Shown: piece by piece, positions 11,501 to 19,106 of the stretch | Layout: every line of letters starts with the position of its first letter | How positions within the stretch are numbered: position 1 is the first letter of the stretch | Origin: CAVRIA01 sp963721115 | GTDB taxonomy: Bacteria > Desulfobacterota > Binatia > HRBIN30 > CADEER01 | DNA: 64,000 nt | Direction of reading: 5' to 3' | Assembly: GCA_963721115.1 (NCBI GenBank) | Contig: CAVRIA010000004.1 | Span: forward strand, 682,001 to 746,000 | Position numbers and translations under genes: made by a program | Notes under the pieces: generated by a model | The model's database searches: none | Seen by the model: only the letters and a program-made list of their open reading frames with translations | Told to the model about the DNA's origin: nothing

Positions 11501-12158
11501 TGGACGGCGAAGCTCTCGAGGAAGGCCAGCGCCGCCTGGAGGACCTCAAGGCCAGGCTGGCGCGGATCGGCGACGTCAACGTGGCTGCCATCGACGAGCT
11601 GCGCGAGCTGGAGGAGCGCAGCGCGTTCCTGCGCACCCAGCGCGACGATCTGGAGCGCTCCCTCACCGACCTCGAGCGCACGATCCAGAAGCTCAACCGC
11701 GCCTCGCGCACCCGCTTCGCGGAGACCTTCGCCCGCGCCAACGAGACGTTTCAGAAGGTCTTCCCGCGCCTGTTCCGGGGTGGCGAGGGACGCCTGGTGC
11801 TCACCGATGAGCACAACCTTCTCGAGACCGGCGTCGAGATCATCGTGCGCCCGCCGGGCAAGCGGCTCGATACGGTGGGCCTGCTGTCGGGGGGGAGAAG
11901 GCGCTCGTCGCCGTCAGCCTCATCTTCTCGCTCTTCCTGATCAACCCGACCCCGTTCTGCATCCTCGACGAGGTCGACGCGCCGCTCGACGACGCCAACA
12001 TCGGGCGCTACAGCCAGATGATTCGCGAGATGAGCGCTCACTCGCAGTTCATCCTGATCACGCACAACAAGCGGACCATGGAGGCGGCGGACATTCTCTA
12101 CGGCATCACCATGCAGGAGGCTGGAGTCTCCAAGGTGATCTCGGTGTCGATGAGCTGA
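8572..12158 (+). CDS. smc: Chromosome partition protein SMC, one frameshift
   Basis: Structural-maintenance-of-chromosomes ATPase that compacts and segregates the chromosome. About 1195 residues, the normal family length. Walker A is at residues 31-39 (GPNGCGKSN). Long coiled coils flank a central hinge domain (EGVLGVVADVIDIPEQYERA). The C-terminal head has the ABC signature LSGGEKAL and Walker B FCILDEVDAPLDDANIGRY. At 11889-11895 there are seven G where eight are needed to read LSGGEKALVAVSLIFSL, so the ORF appears to stop early at 11940; downstream the protein continues normally to the stop at 12156-12158. This is almost certainly a homopolymer deletion. ftsY follows after 19 bases. Confidence 0.95.
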
Positions 12159-12177
12159 GCGGGGCCGACTGCCGCTC

Positions 12178-13239
12178 ATGATCGCGCATCATCCGCTGTT
12201 GGTGGCCGTGGCGCTCATCGCGGGCGCCGTGGCCGCCGGAGCGCTCGCCGCGGCGTTGTTCGCGGCGTTGCGCCGCCGCTCCGACGGCGCGGAGGGGGCC
12301 GAAGCACCGCCGCGCCCGCCCCGCGCGGCGTCGTGGGTCGCCGGCCTCTCGAAGACGCGCGGCAACCTGGGACGCCGCCTGTTGGAGGCGTGGACCGGGA
12401 CGGGCGGCGGCGACGCCTGGCTGGCGCGCGTGGAGGAGGTGCTGCTCAGCTCCGACGTCGGCGTCAAGGCGACGCGCGCCCTGCTGGACCGTCTGAAGCC
12501 GCGCATCCGCGCCGTGCAGGGGACCGCCGATCTGCGCGAGATCCTGCGCAGCACCGTGCGCGACCTCCTCACCGACGAAAGAGAGACCGCGGCCGCCGAC
12601 CGCAAGCCTCTGGTTCTGATGGTGGTCGGGGTCAACGGTGTCGGAAAGACCACGACCATCGGCAAGCTGGCTCACTACCACGGGCGCCAGGGGCGCAAGG
12701 TACTCCTGGTGGCGGGCGACACCTTCCGCGCCGCGGCGATCGAGCAGCTCTGCCGCTGGGCGGAGCGCGTCGGGGCCGGCGTCGTGAAGCACCAGCACGG
12801 CGCCGACCCCTCCGCGGTCGCCTTCGACGGCATGAAGGCCGCCGTGGCGCGCCAGGTGGACGTCGTCATCGTCGACACGGCGGGGCGGCTGCACGTAAAG
12901 GAAAACCTGATGGAGGAAGTGAAGAAGATCGGTCGAACACTGGGGCGGCAGGTGGAGGGGGCACCGCACGAGGTGCTGCTGGTGATCGACGCGACCACCG
13001 GACAGAACGCGATCAATCAGGCGCGCGTGTTCCACGAGGCGCTCGGCATCACCGGAGTCGTCCTCACCAAGCTCGACGGCACGGCCAAGGGCGGCGTCGT
13101 CCTGGCGATCCGGGGCGAGCTGGGCCTGCCGATTCTCTACGTCGGCCTCGGAGAGGGGCCGGAGGATCTGGCTCCGTTCGACGCCGACCAGTTCGTCAAC
13201 GCGCTCTTTCCCGAACGGGAGTTGACAGATGCTGCTTGA
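12178..13239 (+). CDS. ftsY: Signal recognition particle receptor FtsY
   Basis: SRP receptor GTPase that docks ribosome-nascent chain complexes at the inner membrane. 353 residues. An N-terminal hydrophobic helix (residues about 6-29, LVAVALIAGAVAAGALAAAL) may serve as a membrane anchor in place of the acidic A domain of enterobacteria. The NG domain shows G1 GVNGVGKTTTIGKLA, DTFRAAAIEQL, DTAGRLHVKENLMEE and G4 TKLDGTAKGG. It follows smc by 19 bases, a common gene pair, and is followed by the division genes zapB-like and zapA. Confidence 0.95.
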   Translation: MIAHHPLLVAVALIAGAVAAGALAAALFAALRRRSDGAEGAEAPPRPPRAASWVAGLSKTRGNLGRRLLEAWTGTGGGDAWLARVEEVLLSSDVGVKATRALLDRLKPRIRAVQGTADLREILRSTVRDLLTDERETAAADRKPLVLMVVGVNGVGKTTTIGKLAHYHGRQGRKVLLVAGDTFRAAAIEQLCRWAERVGAGVVKHQHGADPSAVAFDGMKAAVARQVDVVIVDTAGRLHVKENLMEEVKKIGRTLGRQVEGAPHEVLLVIDATTGQNAINQARVFHEALGITGVVLTKLDGTAKGGVVLAIRGELGLPILYVGLGEGPEDLAPFDADQFVNALFPERELTDAA

Positions 13240-13290
13240 ACATGTTTGAGCTGCTGCGTCCGTTAAGTGTTACTTGAAAGAATTGCCCTC

Positions 13291-13518
13291 ATGAACATGG
13301 AGAGTTTGAAAGTTCTCGAGAGTCGAGTCGACGACGTGTTGAGCCGCCACAGCTCCGTATGTGCCCAGCGCGACCAGCTTCAGGAGCAGCTGATCGAGGC
13401 CCGGGCCCGTATCGAGGAGATGAGCGAGCAGGTGCGGCAGTACGAGAAGGAGCGGGCGGAGATGAAGGCGAGGGTGGAGCGCATCCTCGGGCGGCTCGAC
13501 GGGTTGCACATTACTTGA
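13291..13518 (+). CDS. zapB: Cell division protein ZapB-like coiled coil
   Basis: About 75 residues, nearly all predicted coiled coil (LEEQ-type heptads from SLKVLESRVDDVL to VERILGRLDGL). Size, composition and position directly before zapA match the short ZapB-like proteins that bridge ZapA and the Z-ring in related bacteria. The start is either ATG 13291 or ATG 13297; a GTG at 13267 would extend it into non-coding-like sequence. A TTGACA at 13222 with TTTGAG 17 bases on could be its promoter, inside the end of ftsY. The ZapB identity rests on context and coiled-coil character, not on a diagnostic motif. Confidence 0.7.
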   Translation: MNMESLKVLESRVDDVLSRHSSVCAQRDQLQEQLIEARARIEEMSEQVRQYEKERAEMKARVERILGRLDGLHIT

Positions 13519-13524
13519 GCTGTA

Positions 13525-13794
13525 ATGCGGGAACCGGTGCAGGTCGAGATCATGGGACAGGTGTTCTCCGTTACCAGCGAGGACGGGGCGGAGCACTTGC
13601 GCCGCGTGGCCGGCTACGTGGACGAGAAGATGCGCGATGTCATGGCGGGCGGCAAGGTATCGTCCTCTTTTACCGCCGCCGTGATGACGGCATTGAATAT
13701 TGCGAGCGAATATCAGAAACTGCAGCAGGATTTGATGGAAATCGAACGAGCGATCGATCGCCTGACGGAGCGCCTCGACTCGCGTGAAGAGTGA
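13525..13794 (+). CDS. zapA: Cell division protein ZapA
   Basis: Z-ring-associated protein that binds and bundles FtsZ. 89 residues with the family pattern: an N-terminal beta hairpin (VQVEIMGQVFSVTSEDGAEH), the helix LRRVAGYVDEKMRDV, then TAAVMTALNIASEYQKLQQD and a C-terminal dimerising coiled coil. It follows the zapB-like gene by six bases. The spacer after it holds a candidate 6S RNA and then the 5-formyl-THF cyclo-ligase gene, the zapA-ssrS-ygfA order known from many Proteobacteria. Confidence 0.9.
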   Translation: MREPVQVEIMGQVFSVTSEDGAEHLRRVAGYVDEKMRDVMAGGKVSSSFTAAVMTALNIASEYQKLQQDLMEIERAIDRLTERLDSREE

Positions 13795-13800
13795 GGCGTG

Positions 13801-14060
13801 GCGGGCGAGGAGGAGACTTTTTTTCGGAACGGGCGGAGGACCCGGGCGGGCGGTCGGGGGAGCCGGATCGCGTCCCGGGTTGGCAGATCGGTGAGGTGAC
13901 GGAGGTGGGGAAGGCGATTTTTCGGACGAACCAACGAGTGCTCGGGGTGCTTGGAACCAACAGATACAGGATGAGTTCGACGGTGTGCTCGGCGGAGCTT
14001 GACCGCCAACCGATCGGGCCGTGGCCCCCCAAACTCCACGTGGTGCTTTCGGACCTTTCA
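13801..14060 (+). ncRNA. ssrS: Candidate 6S RNA (ssrS) in the zapA-cyclo-ligase spacer
   Basis: A 314-base gap with no credible protein separates zapA from the 5-formyl-THF cyclo-ligase gene, exactly where 6S RNA sits in many Proteobacteria. The sequence has several G/C-rich stems (for example GGCGG-AGCTTGA-CCGCC at about 13990-14006) and single-stranded A/T-rich patches. I could not fold the full closing stem and central bubble by eye, so the call rests mainly on synteny and the boundaries are approximate. Confidence 0.42.
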
Positions 14061-14108
14061 ACCTGACACCGACTGCCGGCGCTCGTGCCGATCTGGTCGA
14101 CGGACGAG

Positions 14109-14804
14109 ATGGACGGCACGAAGTACACGATTCGGCAGCTCATGCGGCGACGGCGACGGGCCCTGCCCGCCGCCGCCATCGCGGCGGCGGGGGAGGCGGT
14201 GTTGCGGCGTCTGCGGGGCTTTGCTCCCTATCGCGACGCGCGCCTGGTCGTAGCCTACGTCCCGTCTGACAACGAGATTCCGACGGCGCCGTTGATCGAC
14301 GACGGCCTGGCGGCGGGAAAGCGAGTCTTCCTGCCGCGGCTGGTCGATCGGCGGATGACCTTCGCCGAGTACACGGCCGGGATGGTCCTGCGAGCAGGGC
14401 CGTTCGGCATTCCGGAGCCGACCGGCGAACCTTACGAGGTACGGGACCAGGCGAAAGTGATCGTCCTCCTGCCCCTGCTGGCCTGGGATGCGACCGGGCG
14501 CCGGCTGGGGCGCGGCGGCGGTCACTACGACCGTACCCTCCGGGAAACACCGGGGTCGGCGACCCTGGTGGGTCTCGGATACGCCTTCCAGCAGCGCGCC
14601 GCGCTGCCCGAGGATCCGTGGGACGTCCGCGTCCACTACGTGATCACGGAGCAGGGCCTGGTGTGCTGCCGGAGCGGGGAAACGTCCCCGGTGAGAAAGG
14701 AGGACACGACGTGTGATGACCTATCTGTGGATGATTCTGATGAGCGTCGGGCTGGCCGTCGTCCTGGCCTGGGTGCTCGACTACGCGAGACGGCAACGGA
14801 ATGA
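14109..14804 (+). CDS. fau: 5-formyltetrahydrofolate cyclo-ligase
   Basis: ATP-dependent enzyme converting 5-formyl-THF to 5,10-methenyl-THF. The core is complete: an N-terminal basic helix (TIRQLMRRRRRALP), substrate-loop residues around AYVPSDNEIPTAPLI, and the nucleotide-binding motif GRRLGRGGGHYDR. Family members normally end close to the HYVITEQGL position. Here the frame continues another 46 residues of low-complexity sequence and overlaps the first 92 bases of the RNase Y gene. That tail is probably not real and may reflect one more indel near 14660-14710. The start is taken as ATG 14109; a GTG at 14085 is also in frame. The gene order zapA, RNA, cyclo-ligase supports the call. Confidence 0.88.
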   Translation: MDGTKYTIRQLMRRRRRALPAAAIAAAGEAVLRRLRGFAPYRDARLVVAYVPSDNEIPTAPLIDDGLAAGKRVFLPRLVDRRMTFAEYTAGMVLRAGPFGIPEPTGEPYEVRDQAKVIVLLPLLAWDATGRRLGRGGGHYDRTLRETPGSATLVGLGYAFQQRAALPEDPWDVRVHYVITEQGLVCCRSGETSPVRKEDTTCDDLSVDDSDERRAGRRPGLGARLRETATE

Positions 14805-16278
14805 AGGAGTCGGCCGCGCGGCGCGTGAGACCGCGCAGCGAGTGATCGCGGAAGCGCGAACCGAGGCGGAGGCGGTCCGCAAAGAGGCAGAGCTCAGGGG
14901 CAAGGAGGCGGTTCTTCAGGCAAAGACGGAGTTCGATCAGGAGGTCAAGGAGGAGCGGAAGGAGATCCTGCAGGCGGAGAAGCGAATCGCGGCGCGCGAG
15001 GAGGTGCTGGACAAGCGCGCCGAGCAGATCGAGAAGCGCGAAAACGACTTCAAGCGCACCGAGCAGTCGCTGAAGGACCGCGAGAAGGGGCTGGGCGAGA
15101 AGGAGGCCGAGGTCGGGCAGCTGGTCGAGGCGACACGCCGGCAACTCGAGCAGACGGCGAGCCTGACGCGCGAGGAAGCGCGACGCAACCTCATGCAGTC
15201 GATGGTCGACGAGGCCAAGCACGAGGCCGCCAAGCACGTTCGTCTGGTCGAGCAGGAGGCGCGCGAGGAAGCCGAGCGCAGGGCCAAGAAGGTCGTCGCC
15301 ATCGCCATCGAGCGGCTCGCCGGCGATTTCGTCGCCGAGCGCACGGTCTCGGTCGTGCACCTGCCGAGCGACGACATGAAGGGCCGCATCATCGGCCGCG
15401 AAGGCAGGAACATCCGCGCCCTCGAGGCGGCCACCGGCGTCGATCTGATCATCGACGATACGCCGGAAGCGGTGGTGATCTCCTGCCACAACCCGATCCG
15501 GCGCCAGATCGCCCGCGTCGCCCTGGAGCGCCTGATCTCGGACGGCCGCATCCACCCCGGCCGCATCGAGGAGGTGGTGCGCAAGGCGGAGGAGACGATC
15601 GAGGAGAACGTGCGCGAGGCCGGCCAGAAGGCGATCTTCGAGGTCGGTATCCACGGCGTGCACCCGGAGATCGTCAAGCTCCTCGGCATGTTGCAGTACC
15701 GGTACAGCTACGCCCAGAACGTCCTCATGCACTCGATCGAGGCGGCGTTCATCTGCGGCGTCATGGCCGCGGAGCTGGGGCTGAACGAGAAGCAGGCGCG
15801 ACGCGCGGCGCTCCTGCACGACATCGGCAAGGCGCTGACGCACGAGGTCGAGGGCTCGCACGCGATCATCGGCGCCGACATCGCGCGCAAGTACGGGGAG
15901 TCGGCCAAGGTGGTGAACGCCATTGCCGCGCATCACGAGGAGGTGAAGGCGGAGACGATCCTGGCGCCGCTGGTCGACGCCGCCGACGCGCTGTCGGGAG
16001 CGCGGCCCGGGGCGCGCCGCGAGATGCTGGAGAGCTACGTCAGGCGCCTCGAGGACCTCGAGCGCATCAGCACTTCCTTCAAGGGGGTCGAAAAATGCTT
16101 CGCCGTCCAGGCGGGGCGCGAGGTGCGCATCATCGTCCAACCGCGTGCCGTGAACGACGACGAGGCGAGCATGCTGGCCCACGAGGTGGCCCGCAAGATC
16201 GAGAGCGAGATGACCTACCCGGGGCAGATCAAGGTGACCGTGATCCGCGAGATCCGCACCTCGGAGTTCGCCCGCTAG
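14713..16278 (+). CDS. rny: Ribonuclease Y
   Basis: Membrane-anchored endoribonuclease that initiates mRNA decay. 521 residues. Residues 3-22 form one transmembrane helix, followed by a long charged coiled coil to about residue 200. A KH domain follows (DDMKGRIIGREGRNIRALEA), then an HD domain with ALLHDIGKALTHEVEGSH and IAAHHEE supplying the metal ligands. The start is set by AAAGGAGG at 14696-14703, nine bases before GTG 14713 (ATG 14716 is next). With RNase G at 3085 the organism carries two different decay nucleases. A strong hairpin separates it from the YmdB-like gene. Confidence 0.95.
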   Translation: MMTYLWMILMSVGLAVVLAWVLDYARRQRNEGVGRAARETAQRVIAEARTEAEAVRKEAELRGKEAVLQAKTEFDQEVKEERKEILQAEKRIAAREEVLDKRAEQIEKRENDFKRTEQSLKDREKGLGEKEAEVGQLVEATRRQLEQTASLTREEARRNLMQSMVDEAKHEAAKHVRLVEQEAREEAERRAKKVVAIAIERLAGDFVAERTVSVVHLPSDDMKGRIIGREGRNIRALEAATGVDLIIDDTPEAVVISCHNPIRRQIARVALERLISDGRIHPGRIEEVVRKAEETIEENVREAGQKAIFEVGIHGVHPEIVKLLGMLQYRYSYAQNVLMHSIEAAFICGVMAAELGLNEKQARRAALLHDIGKALTHEVEGSHAIIGADIARKYGESAKVVNAIAAHHEEVKAETILAPLVDAADALSGARPGARREMLESYVRRLEDLERISTSFKGVEKCFAVQAGREVRIIVQPRAVNDDEASMLAHEVARKIESEMTYPGQIKVTVIREIRTSEFAR

Positions 16279-16299
16279 TGGTCGAAGACGCCTTCCGGG

Positions 16300-16332
16300 C
16301 GGGCGCCCGGCCGTTGCGCGGCCGGGCGCCCG
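16300..16332 (+). promoter_or_regulatory. Perfect 14-bp GC hairpin between rny and the YmdB-like gene
   Basis: 16300-16313 pairs perfectly with 16319-16332 around a 5-base loop (TTGCG). It begins 21 bases after the rny stop and ends 13 bases before the next ATG. There is no T-run, so it is not a typical intrinsic terminator. It could protect or mark the mRNA end, or limit readthrough within the operon. Confidence 0.6.
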
Positions 16333-16345
16333 AAGGGCTGACGCG

Positions 16346-17134
16346 ATGAAGCTCCTCTTTCTCGGCGACGTGGTGGGGAAGCCGGGACGGCTCGCGCTGC
16401 GCGGGCTCGTCCCCGGACTCATCCATCGCGAGCAGGTCGACTTCGTGATCGCCAACTGCGAGAACATCTCGGGCGGCGCCGGCGTCGATCCCGAAGGGGC
16501 GCGGGAGTTGCTGGCCGCCGGCGTCGACGTCCTCACCTCCGGAAACCACATCTGGCGCCGCAAGGAGATCGTCGACTTCATCGAGAAGGAGGAGCGCCTG
16601 CTGCGCCCGATGAACTTTCCCGACGGCACGCCGGGCCGCGGCTGGGGCCGCTTCTCGACGCCGGGCGGCGTTCCGGTGACCGTGATCAACCTGATCGGGC
16701 GGGTGTTCATGGACGCGGTCGACTGTCCCTTCCGCGCCGTCGACGCCCTGCTGGCGCAGCTGCCGGGGGACGCCCCGGTGGTCTTCGTCGACATGCACGG
16801 CGAGGCGAGCTCGGAGAAGGGAGCGATGGGCTGGTTCCTCGACGGTCGGGTCAGCGCCGTCGTCGGCAGCCATACCCACGTCCAGACCGCCGACGAACGC
16901 GTCCTGCCGCAGGGAACCGCCTTCCTCAGCGACGCCGGCATGTGCGGGCCGGTCCACTCCGTCATCGGGGTGAAGCCGGAGCTGGCCATCCGCCGCTTCT
17001 GGACCCACATGCCGACCAAGTTCGAGGTGGCCAGCGGCGCCGTGGTGGTGCAGGGCGCGGTCGTCACCGTCGATCCCGACAGCGGGCGCGCCACCGGGAT
17101 CAAGCGCCTGCAGGAGTACGTGGATCGCACATGA
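16346..17134 (+). CDS. TIGR00282 family metallophosphoesterase (YmdB-like)
   Basis: 262 residues matching the YmdB-like phosphodiesterase family. Metal-binding motifs are FLGDVVGKPGR, NCENISGGAGV, TSGNHIWRRKEI, DMHGEASSEKGAMGWF and GSHTHVQTADE. Bacillus YmdB hydrolyses cyclic nucleotides and affects RNase Y-dependent regulation. The gene commonly sits directly downstream of rny, as here. The stop overlaps the tyrS start as ATGA. The substrate in this organism is unknown. Confidence 0.92.
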   Translation: MKLLFLGDVVGKPGRLALRGLVPGLIHREQVDFVIANCENISGGAGVDPEGARELLAAGVDVLTSGNHIWRRKEIVDFIEKEERLLRPMNFPDGTPGRGWGRFSTPGGVPVTVINLIGRVFMDAVDCPFRAVDALLAQLPGDAPVVFVDMHGEASSEKGAMGWFLDGRVSAVVGSHTHVQTADERVLPQGTAFLSDAGMCGPVHSVIGVKPELAIRRFWTHMPTKFEVASGAVVVQGAVVTVDPDSGRATGIKRLQEYVDRT

Positions 17135-18339
17135 GACCGGTCGAGGAGCAGATCGAGCGCATTGCGCGGGGCACGGCCGGCATCATTCCCGCCGACGAGC
17201 TGGCCGCGAAGCTGAAGGAGGGGCGCCCGCTGCGCGTCAAGCTGGGCGTCGATCCCACCGCGCCGGACATTCACCTGGGACACACCGTGGCTCTGACCAA
17301 GCTGCGCCAGTTCCAGGATCTCGGACACCTGGCGGTGCTGATCATCGGCGACTTCACGGCCCTGATCGGCGATCCGAGCGGGCGCTCCTCGACCCGCCCG
17401 CAGCTCGACCGGGAGGCGGTCCGAGAGGCGGCGCGCACCTACCAGGAGCAGGTCTTCAAGGTGCTCGACCGCGACCGGGTCGAGGTGCACTTCAACGGCG
17501 AGTGGTTCGCGGCGCTTTGCTTCGAGGACGTCATCCGGCTCGGCGCCAAAACCACCGTGGCCCGCATGCTGGAGAGGGACGACTTCGCCCAGCGCTATCG
17601 GGAAGGCGCGCCGATCGGCGTGCACGAGTTCCTCTACCCGCTGATGCAGGCGCACGACTCGGTCGAGGTGCGCGCCGACGTCGAGCTCGGCGGCACCGAT
17701 CAGACGTTCAATATCCTGCTCGGCCGCCATCTGCAGAAGGAGGCCGGCCAGGCGCCGCAGGTGGCGGTCATCCTGCCGCTTCTCGAGGGAACCGACGGAA
17801 CCCAGAAGATGAGCAAGTCGCTCGGCAACTATATCGGTGTCGCCGAGCCGCCCGAGGAGATCTTCGGCAAGCTCATGTCGATTTCCGACGAGCTCATGCT
17901 GCGCTACTACGAGCTCCTCACCGAAGAGGACACGCAGCACCTGCGGAGCGCGGTTTCCTCCGGCGAGCTGCACCCGATGGAGGCCAAGAAACGGCTGGGC
18001 GAGACGCTGGCAGCGCGCTTCCACGGCGCCGCCGCGGCGGCGCAGGCGCGCGCGGCCTTCGAGACCCGATTTCAACAGGGCCAGCTCGACGTCGCCGCCT
18101 TGCCCGAGATCCGCCGGCCGGTCGACGAGACCATCGTGCGGCTACCGTCGCTGCTGCGCGACGCGGGCCTCGTGCAGTCGAACTCGGAAGCGCGGCGGCT
18201 GATCAAGCAGCGCGGCGTACGGGTCGACGGCAGCACGGTCGAGACCGAGGAGTTCGAGCGCGGCGAGCGCGGCGAGCTCGTCGTCGAGGTCGGCAAGCGG
18301 CGCGCGGTGCGCATCCGCTTCGACGCCGCGAGCCGGTGA
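17131..18339 (+). CDS. tyrS: Tyrosyl-tRNA synthetase (TyrZ type)
   Basis: Class I aminoacyl-tRNA synthetase charging tRNA-Tyr. 402 residues. The HIGH-equivalent is DIHLGHTVAL, the KMSKS loop is GTQKMSKSLGNY, and tyrosine-binding residues lie in GTDQTFNILLGR. The C-terminal S4 RNA-binding domain begins at LPSLLRDAGLVQSNSEARRL. This is the shorter TyrZ-like form. The start ATG overlaps the preceding stop by four bases, so it is translationally coupled to the YmdB-like gene; an upstream extension of the frame is not protein-like. Confidence 0.95.
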   Translation: MRPVEEQIERIARGTAGIIPADELAAKLKEGRPLRVKLGVDPTAPDIHLGHTVALTKLRQFQDLGHLAVLIIGDFTALIGDPSGRSSTRPQLDREAVREAARTYQEQVFKVLDRDRVEVHFNGEWFAALCFEDVIRLGAKTTVARMLERDDFAQRYREGAPIGVHEFLYPLMQAHDSVEVRADVELGGTDQTFNILLGRHLQKEAGQAPQVAVILPLLEGTDGTQKMSKSLGNYIGVAEPPEEIFGKLMSISDELMLRYYELLTEEDTQHLRSAVSSGELHPMEAKKRLGETLAARFHGAAAAAQARAAFETRFQQGQLDVAALPEIRRPVDETIVRLPSLLRDAGLVQSNSEARRLIKQRGVRVDGSTVETEEFERGERGELVVEVGKRRAVRIRFDAASR

Positions 18340-18361
18340 GGCGCGCGCCGCCAATCCACCG

Positions 18362-18388
18362 TTGAATCGCGCCGTGCCAGCGTACTAT
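18362..18388 (+). promoter_or_regulatory. Possible promoter for the class II aldolase gene
   Basis: TTGAAT (18362-18367) and TACTAT (18383-18388) lie in the 131-base gap after tyrS. The spacing is only 15 bases, so this is a weak candidate. Confidence 0.3.
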
Positions 18389-18470
18389 TCGTGGGTCGCC
18401 GTTGCTCGGCTCGGTGCGGTTGCGAGTGGCCGGTGACGGAGAGCGCGGACGGCGAGGGAGGAAACGGGAA

Positions 18471-19106
18471 ATGCTGACCGATGCGGAGGCCAAGCAACAG
18501 ATCATCCAGATCACCAACGAGCTCTTCTCGATGGGACTGCTCACCGCCACCGGCGGCAACATCAGCGCCCTGTCGAGCGACGGCGAGACGCTGTGGATCA
18601 CGCCCAGCCAGATGTACAAGGGCGATCTGCACGAGCAGGACCTCGTCCACGTCAAGCCCGATGGAACGGTGATCGAAGGGACGCGGATGCCGTCGGTCGA
18701 GTACCAGATGCACGCCGAAGCGTACCGGGTCCGCCCCGGGACCACCGGGGCCGTGCACACGCACGCCCCCATCGCCACCGCGTTCGGCATCTGCAACCAG
18801 ACCTTTCCGCCGATCAACACGGATGCCGTCTTCCTGCGCGACACGGTGACCGTGCCCTGGTACATGCCGGGGTCGAAGGAGCTCGCCGATGCTGTGGGGG
18901 AGGCGCTGAAGAAGAGCCGCGGCGCGATCCTGCAGAACCACGGCCTGATGACCGTCGGTCCGAACCTGCGCAAGGCGGCGACGCGCGCCATGCTGCTCGA
19001 GGAGACGGCGAAGATCGTCCTCTACACCAAGCAGTTCGGCGGCACGGTGAGCTTCCTTCCCGAGCAGTGGGTGGAGCAGCTCGCCTCGCTCGCCGACTTC
19101 ATCTGA
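18471..19106 (+). CDS. Class II aldolase/adducin family protein
   Basis: 211 residues of the fuculose-phosphate aldolase/adducin fold, zinc-dependent. Motifs: GLLTATGGNISAL near the N-terminus (phosphate-binding loop), VHTHAPIATAFG with two zinc-binding histidines, and LQNHGLMTVGPN with the third. GAGGGAGG precedes the start by 10 bases. Substrates differ widely in this family (L-fuculose-1-P, ribulose-5-P, methylthioribulose-1-P). I see no neighbouring kinase or isomerase to choose between them. Its stop overlaps that of polX by 8 bases in convergent orientation. Confidence 0.88.
   Translation: MLTDAEAKQQIIQITNELFSMGLLTATGGNISALSSDGETLWITPSQMYKGDLHEQDLVHVKPDGTVIEGTRMPSVEYQMHAEAYRVRPGTTGAVHTHAPIATAFGICNQTFPPINTDAVFLRDTVTVPWYMPGSKELADAVGEALKKSRGAILQNHGLMTVGPNLRKAATRAMLLEETAKIVLYTKQFGGTVSFLPEQWVEQLASLADFI

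Noticed and set aside
14644..18075. A 1143-residue open frame on the minus strand opposite rny, the YmdB-like gene and tyrS
   Set aside because: The plus-strand genes are full-length and highly conserved. The antisense frame is Arg/Leu/Ala-rich with no domain, an effect of high GC and codon bias.
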